In this document: positions 12,156 to 23,506 of the stretch, piece by piece
How positions within the stretch are numbered: position 1 is the first letter of the stretch
How the letters are laid out: each line of letters opens with the position of its first letter
Source of the DNA: Sacculina carcini
Lineage: Eukaryota > Arthropoda > Thecostraca > Sacculinidae
DNA: 64,000 nucleotides
Assembly (NCBI GenBank): GCA_916048095.2
Contig: OU696574.1
Span: 2,501-66,500 of the forward strand
Reading direction: 5' to 3'
The notes under the pieces: model-generated
Told to the model about the DNA's origin: nothing
Database searches by the model: none
Seen by the model: the letters and a program-made list of their open reading frames with translations, nothing else
Position numbers and translations under genes: made by a program

Positions 12156-15100
12156 ATGGATCATATACTAAAACCGACTCGTTTCGAAGGGCTCACAGAA
12201 ACGACTGCGGACGAATGGAATCATTGGGAACGAACGCTGATGAATTGCATAGAATCGTTAACAATATCAAATCCGAGCAATCCACCGAACAAACTCAGTG
12301 TGTTAACGAATTTGGTATCACCAAGGGTGTATGCACTGTTTTCTCAGTGCTCGACATTCGAAGGCGCGATCAAAATTCTTCGATCAGCGTACGTGAAACC
12401 AGCGAATAAGGTTTTCGCCCGCCATTTGCTGGCTACCAGAAAACAAAACGAGGGTGAATCGGTTGATAATTTTGTACAGAGTCTGAAAAATCTAGCAAAA
12501 GATTGTTTCTTTGAAGCCGTTTCTGCATCAGAACATACAGAACAAGCTGTGAGGGACGCATTCATTACGGGTCTTGCTTCTACGAGTATACGTCAAAGAT
12601 TACTGGAGAAGTATGAACTCGCGCTAGATGACGCCGTAGCAACCGCCAGAAGCCTGGAGATGGCGCAGGAAAATGCCGCCGCTTATAACAGTTCTGCTGT
12701 TGTAGCTCAAGTGACGGTCGAGCAAGGCAAACAATCTGAAAGTCATTCTTCTATCGACATCAGCGAGCAATGTGCGGCGATTGGCCACCAACCAGTGAAG
12801 CGACAAGCTAAATGCCAGTTCTGCGGACGGCTTAATCATCCTCGTTATGCCTGTCCAGCCAGAAACGTTGAATGCTACTTGTGTGGCAAAAGAGGACATT
12901 TTTCAACTGTATGTCGTTCAAATGTCAAAGAGAGACCATCGAATGCGAAATTGCAAGCTGCTTTCACTGCAGCTAGTGCTGTATTGCCTTCTCGAACGCA
13001 GTGTTCAGTGGTGAACGTCAAAATCGAAGACACTGATGTCAAAGCAATGGTAGACAGCGGCAGCACCCACAATTTTATCAGAGATGATGTTGCAAAAAGC
13101 CTAGGCATGAAAGTGGCACCATCATGCGAAGCGGTGACAATGGCTTCTTCGCGACTAAGATGTCACACAAAAGGGGAGTGCGTCTCATCTGTATCAGTCA
13201 ATGAAAGAATATATCAGGATGTGCGGTTTTCTGTGATGACGGATTTATGCACGCAAATGATTCTGGGGCAAGAGTTCATGAGGCTTCATGGCACTGTTGA
13301 GTTTGTCTTCAGCGGAGATTCACCGACTTTGCATGTATGTGGTGCTGCTCACATGAAGATCGAGCCACCACCACTTTTCACCAACTTATCTGATGATTGC
13401 AAACCCATTGCAACCAGAGGCAGACAATACTCTATTCCTGACCGGCAGTTTATTCGAGCAGAAGTGGAAAAGTTACTGAAAGAGGGTGTGATTGTGAAAT
13501 CTACTTCGCCGTGGCGCGCACAAGCGCTCGTTACTCACAATGAAAGACAGAAACGCCGCATGGTAATCGATTATTCCAGCACCATTAATCGTTTCACTCA
13601 CCTTGATGCGTTTCCGATACCCAAAATATCAGATATCATACGACAACTCTCAAAATTTAGAATTTTCAGCAAACTTGACCTCAAGTCAGCGTATCATCAA
13701 TGCCCAATACGAGCAGATGAAAGAAAGTTCACTGCATTTGAAGCAGGTGGCAGTCTCTATGAATTTACCCGGTTGCCTTTTGGCCTCACCAATTCGGTAG
13801 CCGTATTCCAGCGTATTATGCACAATATCATTATTGAGAACAACTTGAAAGGAGCATTCGTGTACATCGACGACATTGTTATTGGCGGTGCGACAAAAGA
13901 AGAACTTGAAAAGAATATGGATGCTTTCAATGATGTGGCTCGTCGACTCAATCTCCAGCTGAATGACGACAAATGTGAGTACGGAATTACAAAGTTAAGG
14001 TTTCTCGGCTATATGCTCGACAATGGAACCATCAGTCCTGATCCAGAACGACTCACACCATTGAGAAATCTTCCCATCCCGTCGTGCAGTAAGTCGCTCA
14101 AGCGGGCATTGGGGCTGTTTTCCTACTATTCTCCATGGGTTGAAAATTTCTCAGATCGTATATCTCCACTCTTAAATGTAAAATCATTCCCAATGGTGAG
14201 CCAGCTCAGAATGAGATTTCAGAACATCAAGGATGATATATGCCGAGCATCGGTGGCAGCAATTGAGGACGATGTGCCATTCAGAGTGGAAACAGATGCA
14301 TCTGCGATGGCGGTAGCTGCTTGTTTATCGCAGAATGGACGTCCGGTCGCGTATTTCTCCAGGACTCTGACTCAAGCTGAGCGATCGCATTCAGCAGTGG
14401 AACGTGAGGCTGCAGCTATTGTTGAATCAGTCCGTAAATGGCGTGATTTGCTGCTAGGTAGACATTTTACTATTGTTACGGATCAGCAAGCTGCCTCGTA
14501 TATGTTCAACACCAGAGCGCCAAATCGAATAAAAAATGATAAGTTGTTGAGGTGGAGATTGGAACTGGCGAATTACTCATATGATATAGTATACAGGCCA
14601 GGAACTCTGAACGCACCAGCTGATGCGCTGTCTCGCTCATGTGCAGCAACATGCACAGTGTCCCTCAAAGATCTCCATATAGCGCTCTGTCATCCTGGCA
14701 CAGCAAGGCTTTATCATTTTGTGCGTCAGAAGAACTTACCGTTTTCTATGGAAGATGTTAAGCGAGTGTGCGCCCAGTGCCACGTTTGTGCAGAATTAAA
14801 ACCAAGATTCTACAAGCCTCCTGCTGGCCGTCTTATCCAATCACGATCACCTTTTGAAAGACTTTCTATGGATTTTGTGGGACCAAAACCGTCAAGAAAC
14901 AGAATGCGATATCTCCTTGTGATTGTAGATGAGTATTCACGCTATCCGTTTGTTTTTCCATGTGAGGACATGTCTACTAAGACGGTTATACATTGCCTTC
15001 AGAAACTGTTTGCGCTCTGCGGATGTCCTGAATCGATGCATAGCGATCGCGGGGCGCAATTCGTGTCATCGGAAGTAAAGGAATTTTTGTGGAAGCATGG

Positions 15101-15809
15101 TATTATTATTACTCACTCTACACCGTATCACCCAAGTGGAAATGGACAATGTGAACGCATCAATGGAATAGTATGGAAAGCGATTCAACTAGCTTTAAGA
15201 TCTAGCGGACTTGATGACAGTCACTGGCAAGAAGTACTCGATATGGCCCTGCACGCCATTCGCTCGCTCCTCTGTACCGCTACCAACGCGACTCCTCACG
15301 AAAGACTGTTTGCTTTTCAAAGAAGGTCAGGCCACGGCTATACCATACCAGAATGGCTGCAAGGAGGCCCGGCACTGCTTCGAAAGTTTGTACGCCAACG
15401 CAAGTCTGATCCACTTGTAGAACGGGTTGAGATCATTTCAGCAACTCCAAATTATGCCAGAGTTCGTTTTCCTGATGGTCGTCAATCAACCGTGTCAACT
15501 GGAGATCTAGCTCCTTCACCAGATACCAGTGAGCGCTCTTTACTCTCGCACGAACACCCTGAAGCATCTGAGATTGATGTGTCTCTTCAACCGTCGGCTG
15601 GAAGTCCTTGCGAAGCTGAAGATCGGAATGCAACTATGCAGAGCGAAGATCCTGAAAGGACCAGGGGCAAGCGAAACATTCCTGATCAAGCGACGGAAGT
15701 TCACCGCGAGGAACACAATGCAGACGTGGATCAGAGGGATGCTCTCTCATTTATTCCAGATGTTACAAGACGTGGTCGGGTCGTGATCAGGAATCGGCGA
15801 TATCAGTAA
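12156..15809 (+). CDS. Gag-Pol polyprotein of Ty3/gypsy-type retrotransposon
   Basis: A single 1217-aa ORF without frameshift. I choose ATG 12156, four bases after the primer-site arm; the frame is open further upstream only through the LTR. Gag occupies about residues 1-215. Two zinc knuckles, both CX2CX4HX4C, lie near residues 220-252. Protease has DSGS with the catalytic Asp near residue 300. Reverse transcriptase has YIDD near 570. RNase H begins at TDAS near 714. Integrase has an N-terminal zinc-binding region near 840-880 and a catalytic triad at about D906, D964 and E1000, spacing D-57-D-35-E. The C-terminus ends in a short basic tail without a recognisable chromodomain. All catalytic motifs are intact. 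A single gag-pol ORF with self-priming and a 5-bp duplication matches the Tf1 lifestyle. How Gag is made in excess without a frameshift is not visible. Confidence 0.95.
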   Translation: MDHILKPTRFEGLTETTADEWNHWERTLMNCIESLTISNPSNPPNKLSVLTNLVSPRVYALFSQCSTFEGAIKILRSAYVKPANKVFARHLLATRKQNEGESVDNFVQSLKNLAKDCFFEAVSASEHTEQAVRDAFITGLASTSIRQRLLEKYELALDDAVATARSLEMAQENAAAYNSSAVVAQVTVEQGKQSESHSSIDISEQCAAIGHQPVKRQAKCQFCGRLNHPRYACPARNVECYLCGKRGHFSTVCRSNVKERPSNAKLQAAFTAASAVLPSRTQCSVVNVKIEDTDVKAMVDSGSTHNFIRDDVAKSLGMKVAPSCEAVTMASSRLRCHTKGECVSSVSVNERIYQDVRFSVMTDLCTQMILGQEFMRLHGTVEFVFSGDSPTLHVCGAAHMKIEPPPLFTNLSDDCKPIATRGRQYSIPDRQFIRAEVEKLLKEGVIVKSTSPWRAQALVTHNERQKRRMVIDYSSTINRFTHLDAFPIPKISDIIRQLSKFRIFSKLDLKSAYHQCPIRADERKFTAFEAGGSLYEFTRLPFGLTNSVAVFQRIMHNIIIENNLKGAFVYIDDIVIGGATKEELEKNMDAFNDVARRLNLQLNDDKCEYGITKLRFLGYMLDNGTISPDPERLTPLRNLPIPSCSKSLKRALGLFSYYSPWVENFSDRISPLLNVKSFPMVSQLRMRFQNIKDDICRASVAAIEDDVPFRVETDASAMAVAACLSQNGRPVAYFSRTLTQAERSHSAVEREAAAIVESVRKWRDLLLGRHFTIVTDQQAASYMFNTRAPNRIKNDKLLRWRLELANYSYDIVYRPGTLNAPADALSRSCAATCTVSLKDLHIALCHPGTARLYHFVRQKNLPFSMEDVKRVCAQCHVCAELKPRFYKPPAGRLIQSRSPFERLSMDFVGPKPSRNRMRYLLVIVDEYSRYPFVFPCEDMSTKTVIHCLQKLFALCGCPESMHSDRGAQFVSSEVKEFLWKHGIIITHSTPYHPSGNGQCERINGIVWKAIQLALRSSGLDDSHWQEVLDMALHAIRSLLCTATNATPHERLFAFQRRSGHGYTIPEWLQGGPALLRKFVRQRKSDPLVERVEIISATPNYARVRFPDGRQSTVSTGDLAPSPDTSERSLLSHEHPEASEIDVSLQPSAGSPCEAEDRNATMQSEDPERTRGKRNIPDQATEVHREEHNADVDQRDALSFIPDVTRRGRVVIRNRRYQ

Positions 15810-15813
15810 AATA

Positions 15814-15826
15814 ATGCAGCGGAGAG
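15814..15826 (+). promoter_or_regulatory. Probable polypurine tract for plus-strand priming
   Basis: The bases just before the 3' LTR (GCAGCGGAGAG) are mostly purine and directly abut TGTAATG. The tract is short and interrupted by a C, so it is a weak candidate chosen by position. Confidence 0.45.
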
Positions 15827-16104
15827 TGTAATGATATTTTGCGCCTAATTTGGTTTACGCCAAGGGTGGCAACTAAGCCATACCTGGCAATATTGTCATT
15901 TTGTATCTCTGTGTTTATTGTGTCTCGTCAAAGGCTCTACGGTGATGTGGTGTTGTTGCTTATCAAGTAACTGTATTTTTGTATATGTCATCTGATAATG
16001 TGAATATTTGTAACATATTATTTTGGTGTTGTTTTCAGATGTACTTGGTTGTTTTAGTTGAATAAAACCTTAAGTAGAAGGTCGAGGGTTTTCGGAGCGC
16101 GACA
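15827..16104 (+). repeat. 3' LTR
   Basis: 278 bp, identical to the 5' LTR except for one transition near its base 30. It carries the AATAAA signal at 16061-16066, expected to drive polyadenylation of the genomic RNA. Confidence 0.95.
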
Positions 16105-17217
16105 ATATGTATTAGGAATAATACGTAGCAGAATATAGATTGCATAATATAATATCCGCTGTAATATCAAGGGCTGTAATATCGGTGTAATCTAAAAAAT
16201 AACAACTGTATGAAGATGATGCATTAGTGGAAGCATTAACCGGGAATTATGAGATAATATGATAATGGTGTATAATTATATCGCATAATGCAACAAATGT
16301 GAATTTAGCTGCCTTACAGTTTGGTTCCGATACTATATTGGCGGGTTGAGAGATAAGTATTGGTGGGCCGCGTGTTTGGGACCCCTGGGGTAGATAATCT
16401 CAGTCTTCTGATTACAAATTATGACCGCATCAGTATATTTTGTGATCACAAACTAATAAGTTAAATCACCTCAGACTAGGCTGAGTGCGGTCAAGATTGG
16501 ATGGTTGGGTTGGGTTGGGTAGGTTTGACTCAGGTTATATTGGGTTGTAATGATAGCGGAAAATATATAAATTTTAGCAATAAATATTATAGCGGTAAAA
16601 GTAAAATAGTACTTAAGCAAATGATATTGGGGAATGATGTTAAGTAATAAATATAGTTTGGAAACATTCTGATGAAAAGATTTCATCATCGTTCATTGTT
16701 TGTTTCGTGTTTGTGTTCTAAATTATACCACACGACGGGCAGATTTCTATATCAGACGGGTTGAGGGATAGTATTTGTCAAAATAAGAACAAAAATAATC
16801 ACATTTAGACTTTTCAATTGGTTAAGATATTTATAGGTTACATTTTTTGGTTTTCAATTTGTATTCATTATATTTTATGGATTTGATTTGAATTTTATTG
16901 TATGAATTGTTCCGCACGACGGGCGAGTTTAAAAAAAAGTGTTTTTAGTTCATTTTTTCAAATGGTGCATTTGAAATTTTTTTTTAATAAAATTGCTCCG
17001 CGGGCAGCAACTATAGACAATAGAACGTTCAATTTCCCCTGTAGAATCAATCCATACACAAAACCAATGGATTTGACTTCAAATATGAATTTTATTGTAT
17101 GAATTGTTCCGCACGACGGGCGGGTTTAAAAAAAGTGTTTCCATTTTTTAGTTCATTTTTTCAAATGGTTCATTTAAAAAAAGGTATTTTTAACGGGCGG
17201 GTTTTAATGCTTTATCT
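16105..17217 (+). repeat. Module X, copy B, right part
   Basis: Starts with the second ATATG target duplication (16105-16109) and continues as in copy A, including GGTTGGGTTGGGTTGGG near 16501 and the GGGACCCCTGGGG sequence near 16378. It ends AACGGGCGGGTTTTAATGCT at about 17214, a Helitron-like 3' end, where the array turns into the opposite orientation. Confidence 0.85.
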
Positions 17218-17245
17218 ATATACTAGCATTAAAACCCGCCCGTTG
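17195..17245. repeat. Tail-to-tail inverted junction of subtelomeric modules
   Basis: A 20-bp perfect inverted repeat, AACGGGCGGGTTTTAATGCT then about 12 bases then AGCATTAAAACCCGCCCGTT. The 3' end of forward module X faces the 3' end of inverted module M. The DNA can form a cruciform. Confidence 0.85.
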
Positions 17246-19462
17246 TGCGGAGCAATTCATAAAAATATTGCAAATTAAAAATAAATAAGGCAAAGTCATG
17301 GAAACCTTAAATCAATTAAAAGGTCTAAATTTCATTATTTATAATTTTATTTTGACAAAATATTTTCACTCAACCCGCCTCATATTTAAACCCGCCCGAC
17401 GTGAGGAATAATTCAGAACTCGAACACCATCCGTTCTGGTTCTTGAAGTCAAATCCATTAGTTTTGTATATGAAGTCATTCTACACGGTGAAATTAAACG
17501 TTTTATTGCTGACCGCGGGACATTTTTATTTTATAAAAATGAGCCATCCCTTCGTTTGCGTTTGAAGCCCCTGGTCTATACCATTGAATCCGCGCAATTA
17601 TGTCACCTCATATTCAAGCATACATACACAGACAGACAGATAATTTCTTCTTTATGTATATATATAGCATAAAAACCCGCCCGTTGTGCGGAACAATTCA
17701 TAAAAATATTGCAAATTAAAAATAAATAAGGCAAACTCATGAAAACCTTAATCAATTAAAAAGTCTAAATTTCATTATTTTTAATTTTATTTTGACAAAA
17801 TATTTTCACTCAGCCCGCCTCATATTTAAACCCGCCCGACGTGAGGAATAATTCAGAACTCGAACACCATCCGTTCTGGTTCTTGAAGTCAAATCCATTA
17901 GGTTTGTATATGAATTCATTCTACACGGTGAAATTGAACGTTTTATTGCTGCCCGCGGGACATTTTTATTTCATAAAAATGAGCCATCGCTTCGTTTGCG
18001 TTTGAAGCCCCTGATCATTGAACCAGCGAACCATGAACCAGCGCAATTATGTCACCTCATATTCAAGCATACATACACAGACAGACAGATTATTTCTTCT
18101 TTATGTATATACTAGCATTAAAACCCGCCCGTTGTGCGGAGCAATTCATAAAAATATTGCAAATTAAAAATAAATAAGGCAAAGTCATGGAAACCTTAAA
18201 TCAATTAAAAGGTCTAAATTTCATTATTTATAATTTTATTTTGACAAAATATTTTCACTCAACCCGCCTCATATTTAAACCCGCCCGACGTGAGGAATAA
18301 TTCAGAACTCGAACACCATCCGTTCTGGTTCTTGAAGTCAAATCCATTAGTTTTGTATATGAAGTCATTCTACACGGTGAAATTAAACGTTTTATTGCTG
18401 ACCGCGGGACATTTTTATTTTATAAAAATGAGCCATCCCTTCGTTTGCGTTTGAAGCCCCTGGTCTATACCATTGAATCCGCGCAATTATGTCACCTCAT
18501 ATTCAAGCATACATACACAGACAGACAGATAATTTCTTCTTTATGTATATATATAGCATAAAAACCCGCCCGTTGTGCGGAACAATTCATAAAAATATTG
18601 CAAATTAAAAATAAATAAGGCAAACTCATGAAAACCTTAATCAATTAAAAAGTCTAAATTTCATTATTTTTAATTTTATTTTGACAAAATATTTTCACTC
18701 AGCCCGCCTCATATTTAAACCCGCCCGACGTGAGGAATAATTCAGAACTCGAACACCATCCGTTCTGGTTCTTGAAGTCAAATCCATTAGGTTTGTATAT
18801 GAATTCATTCTACACGGTGAAATTGAACGTTTTATTGCTGCCCGCGGGACATTTTTATTTCATAAAAATGAGCCATCGCTTCGTTTGCGTTTGAAGCCCC
18901 TGATCATTGAACCAGCGAACCATGAACCAGCGCAATTATGTCACCTCATATTCAAGCATACATACACAGACAGACAGATTATTTCTTCTTTATGTATATA
19001 TATAGCATTAAAACCGCATTAAAACCCGCCCGTTGTGCGGAACAATTCATAAAAATATTGCAAATTAAAAATAAATAAGGCAAACTCATGAAGACCTTAA
19101 TCAATTAAAAAGTCTAAATTTCATTATTTTTAATTTTATTTTGACAAAATATTTTCACTCAACCCGCCTCATATTTAAACCCGCCCGACGTGAGGAAAAA
19201 TTCAGAACTCGAACACCATCCGTTGTGGTTCTTGAAGTCAAATCCATTAGTTTTGTATATGAATTCATTCTATACGGTGAAATTGAACGTTTTATTGCTG
19301 CCCGCGGGACATTTTTATTTCATAAAAATGAGCCATCGCTTCGTTTGCGTTTGAAGCCCCTGATAATTGAACCAGCGAACCATGAGCCAGCGCAAATATG
19401 TCACCTCATATTCAAGCATACATACACAGACAGACAGATAATTTCTTCTTTATGTATATATA
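17222..19462 (-). mobile_element. Tandem array of module M (Helitron-like 3' ends), inverted
   Basis: Five successive units of about 440-450 bp, each beginning on the plus strand with (CTAG/TATAG)CATTAAAACCCGCCCGTTGTGCGG and ending near ACAGACAGACAGAT...TTCTTTATGTATATA. Units 1+2 (17222-18110) and 3+4 (18111-18999) form an 889-bp tandem duplication that looks essentially identical. A fifth unit (about 19012-19462) is slightly diverged, and a partial GCATTAAAACC remnant is at 19003. In element orientation the 3' end is GGTTTTAATGCTAG followed by T, as Helitrons require. No real ORF; the open frame at 19141-19506 is accidental. Confidence 0.7.
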
Positions 19463-20850
19463 TAGCATTAAAACCCGCCCGTTGTGCGGAGCAATTCATA
19501 ACATGAAATTCATATTCAATTCATAAAAAATATGGAAAAATAAAAATGAAATAGGGTACACTCATAAAAATATTAATCAATTGAAAATTATAAGTTTAAT
19601 TATTTTTATTTCGACACAATATTTCCCCTCAGTCCGCCTGAGTCATTTTTAAACCCGCCCGTCGTGCTGAATAATTCAGAACTCGAACACGATCCGTTCT
19701 GCATCTTGAAGTCAAATCCATTGGTTTTGTGTATGGATTAATTCTACAGGGTAAATTGAACGTTCTATTGTCTATAGTTGCTGCCCGCGGAACATTTTTA
19801 TTTAAAAAAAAAAACCTTTTTTTAAATGAACCATTTGAAAAAATGATCTAAAAACACTTTTTTAAACCCACCCGTCGTGCGGAACAATTCATACAATAAA
19901 ATTCATATCAAATCCATAAAATATAATGAATACAAATTGAAAAGCAAAAAATGTAACCTATAAATATCTTAACCAATAGAAAAGTCTAAATGTGAATATT
20001 TTTGTTCTTATTTTGACAAATATTATCCCTCAACCCGCCTGATATATAAATCTGCCCGTCGTGTGGTATAATTCAGAACACAAACACGAAACAAACAATG
20101 AAAGATGATGAAATCTTTTCATCAGACTGTTTCCAAACTATATTTATTACTTAACATCATTCCCCAATATCATTTGCTTAAGTACTATTTCACTTTTACC
20201 GCTATAATATTTATTGTTAAAATTTACATATTTTCCGCTATCATTAAAACCCAATATAACCTGAGTCAAACCTACCCAACCCAACCCAACCATTCAATCT
20301 TGACCGCTCTCAGCCTAGTCTGAGGTGATTTAACTTATTAGTTTGTGATCACAAAATATACTGATGCGATCATAATTTGTAATCAGAAGACTGAGATTAT
20401 CTACCCCAGGGGTCCCAAACACGCGGCCCACCAATACTTTTCTCTCAACCCGCCAATATAGTATCGGGACCAAACAGTAAGGTAGCTAAATTCACATTTG
20501 TTGCATAATGCGATATAATTTTACACCATTATCATATTATCTCATAATTCCCGGTTAATGCTTCCACTAATGCATCATATTCATACAGTTGTTATTTTTT
20601 GGATTACATCGATAATGCAGCCCTTGATATTACAGCCGATATTATATTATGCAATCTATATTCTGCTACGTATTATTCCTAATACATATATCATCAGATC
20701 GCAAAATATATTTAAAGGTTCACATCATTCTCCAAAATCATTTGCTTAAGAGCTATTCTACTTTTATCGCTAGAATATTTACTGCTAGCAAAATATCATA
20801 TACCTCGCTATCATTTAAACCCACTCTTTATAGATACATTTAATTCGCCC
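19463..20850 (-). repeat. Module X, copy C (inverted)
   Basis: Reverse complement of the X module: ACCCAACCCAACCA near 20275, CCCCAGGGGTCCC near 20403 and the GCTAGCAAAATATCATATACC end near 20795. Compared with copy D it is a close match, with scattered substitutions and small indels. Confidence 0.85.
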
Positions 20851-21370
20851 GTCGTGCGGAACAGTTCATAAAATATAATTAATATTCAATTCATAAAAAA
20901 ATAAGTGCAAATTGAAAAAGAAAAACAAACCCACAGGAAAGTTATAGCTAATCTAAAAGTTTAAATGTGAAATTTATGTTTCAATTTAGAAAACATGTTT
21001 TTCCACAACACTATCAAAACAATGCAACCTTCTGTCATCTCTATAATTCCAGGTTAATGCTTCCGCTAAAACAGCATAAGTTGGCATTACATGATATTGC
21101 AACCCATATCCTTATGCAACTTATGCTTATGCAACTTGAAATTAAACCAATTAAATTACACAGTTAAATTCAGTAGTTTACTTTGTTCCCAATAGCATTT
21201 TACCCGCCCGTCGTGCGGAACGTTATTGAGGACAATAAAGCCCTTATATTCAGTAGAGTGTAGCATTAATTAAACTGTACGCAATAAAACCACACCATCC
21301 ATGCTTGGAGATAATATGATGCATTCTTAATTGTGATTGGGCTTCAGTGAAATTTAATCGGTGTATATTC
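20851..21370 (-). repeat. Module Z with linker, inverted copy
   Basis: Inverted counterpart of 25271-25989. It contains CCCGCCCGTCGTGCGGAAC boxes at about 20845 and 21202 and a run of GCAT/AACTT direct repeats near 21100-21140. No gene recognised. Confidence 0.7.
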
Positions 21371-23496
21371 CTGTGTAATCGCAAGTGCGCATAATAGCTG
21401 TCAAATTGGCAATATGTCCTTTTGACTTTACACCGCCGTAACTTCCTTCAGATACCCTTTGGAAAATTACAAATTATACCGTATTGTAGAAGAAAAAATT
21501 TCTAGAACGATGGTATAATTTATTTTTATGTGTAACAAATAATTATTGAGAAATAGTAGAAAAATGAATTGATTTTAGTCGCCCGGTGTTCAAGTGTAAT
21601 TTTGGATGTATTTGAGAATTTTGCCAATTTTACACGTTTTTTGTATCATTTGTGGGTATAAATTATAGCTTATCTTGTAGAACACAAAATTCTCTACACA
21701 GTAGTATATTCCTGTGTAATCGCAAGTGCGTAAATTGTGATTGGACTTCAGTGAAATTTAATCAGTGTATATTCATGTTTAATCGCAAGTGCGCATAATA
21801 GCTGTCAAATTGGCAACATGACATTTTGACTTTACACCGGCGTAACTTCCTTCAGATACACTTTGGAAAATTAATAATTATACCGTACTGTAGGAAACAA
21901 AATTTCTAGCACGATGGTATAATTAATTTTAATGTATGACAAATAGTTCCTGAGAAATGGGTATAAAAATGAATAAATTGTAGTCACCCGGTGTTCAAGT
22001 GTAATTTTGGATGTATTTGAGAATTTTGCCAATTTTACACGTTTTTTGTATCATTTGTGGGTATAAATTACACCTTTTCTTGTAGAACACAAAATTCTCT
22101 ACACAGTAGTATATTCCTGTGTAATCGCAAGTGCGCATAATAGCTGTCAAATTGGTAAAATGTCCTTTTGACTTTACACCGCCGTAACTTCCTTCAGATA
22201 CACTTTGGAAAATTAAAAATTATACCGTATTGTAGAAAACAAAATTTCTAGCACGATGGTATAATTAATTTTAATGTATGACAAACAGTTCCTGAGAAAT
22301 GGGTATAAAAATGAATAAATTGTAGTCACCCGGTGTTCAAGTGTAATTTTGGATGTATTTGAGAATTTTGCCAATTTTACACGTTTTTTGTATCATTTGT
22401 GGGTATAAATTATACATTTTCTTGTAGAACACAAAATTCTCTACACAGTAGTATATTCCTGTGTAATCGCAAGTGCGCATAATAGCTGTCAAATTGGTAA
22501 TATGTCCTTTTGACTTTACACCGCCGTCACTTCCTTCAGATACACTTTGGAAAATTAAGAATTATACCGCATTTTAAAAAATACAATTTCCAGCACGATG
22601 ATATAATTTATTTTAATGTGTGACAAATAGTTCCTGAGATTTAGGTAGAAAAATGAATTAATTTAGGCGCCCGGTGATCAAGTGTAATTTTGGATGTATT
22701 TGACAATTTTGCCAATTTTACACATTTTTTGTATCATTTGTGGGTATAAATTATAACTTTTCTTGTAGAACACAAAATTATCTACACAATAGTATAATTT
22801 TTATAGCTGTACCATTGCTGGTTTATGAGGAATAGATAGGGGAATATTTACCAAAACATTCACGGTTTCCAGTGCTAATTTTGCATTTTTGACTTTGTCA
22901 TTTTGACTTCACACCGCCGTAACTTTTTTTTAATACACTTTGGAAAATTAAAAATTATACCGTGTTGTAGCAAACAAAATTCCCAGCATGATGGTATTAT
23001 TTATTTAGTTGTGTGATAATTAGTTTTTGATACATAGAGAAAAAAGTATAGAAAATCGGACGCGTGGAGTATAAATATAATTTTGAATATAGATTGAAAT
23101 TTTGTCATGTTTACATCTTTTATGTTCTATTTTTGGATATGAATTATAACCTATCTTGTAGAACAGAAAATTCTCTACACAGTGGTATAATTTGTTTGGC
23201 TGTACCATTTCTGGTTTATGAGGAGTAGATGGCAGAGCATTGACCACAATTTTCGCATTTTTCAGGGTTCATTTTGTCTTTTCACCGCTATAACTTTTTT
23301 TGATTTAATTTTTGAAATTTAAAATTTAATCTAAAGTGTAGACAAGAAAATTTCCAACGTGATGGTATAAATTGTTAGCGGGCAGACTGAGTGGTGGCCG
23401 AATAATAGCTGATAGAAAATGGACCAAGGAGGGTCGAACACACACACACACACACAGACAGACAGACACACAGAGGATCTCTTTTATATATATAGA
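21371..23496 (-). mobile_element. Helitron-like module Y, inverted copy with about 340-bp internal repeats
   Basis: Contains at least four tandem units marked by GTAATCGCAAGTGCGCATAA at about 21380, 21788, 22128 and 22473 (last spacings about 340-345 bp), then two more diverged units. Each unit repeats GACTTTACACCGCCGTAAC and a GGTATAATT...TATACCGT pair. In element orientation it starts at 23496 with TCTATATATATAAAAGAG. No coding potential. Confidence 0.7.
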
Positions 23497-23506
23497 TATA
23501 AAAGAG
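23479..23506. repeat. Head-to-head junction, centre of the large palindrome
   Basis: CTCTTTTATAT (23479-23489) and ATATAAAAGAG (23496-23506) are perfect inverted arms with a 6-base spacer, flanked by CA and TG microsatellites that continue the symmetry. Modules Y, Z, X and M diverge in both directions from here. Confidence 0.88.

Larger units (their letters stand above)
11859..16104 (+). mobile_element. Intact Ty3/gypsy-type LTR retrotransposon
   Basis: A 4246-bp element with identical-length 278-bp LTRs (TG...CA ends), one gag-pol ORF and a 5-bp target duplication. The two LTRs differ at one site (A versus G in GGTTTACACC/GGTTTACGCC), so the insertion is very recent. The pol order is protease, reverse transcriptase, RNase H, integrase, which is Ty3/gypsy order (Metaviridae) and not Copia order. 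It sits inside subtelomeric module X. No env-like third ORF is present. The domains all look intact and no internal stop or frameshift exists, so it could be active; activity itself is not shown. Confidence 0.95.

Noticed and set aside
19141..19506. 121-aa plus frame
   Set aside because: Lies across module M, and equivalent positions in sister units carry stops.
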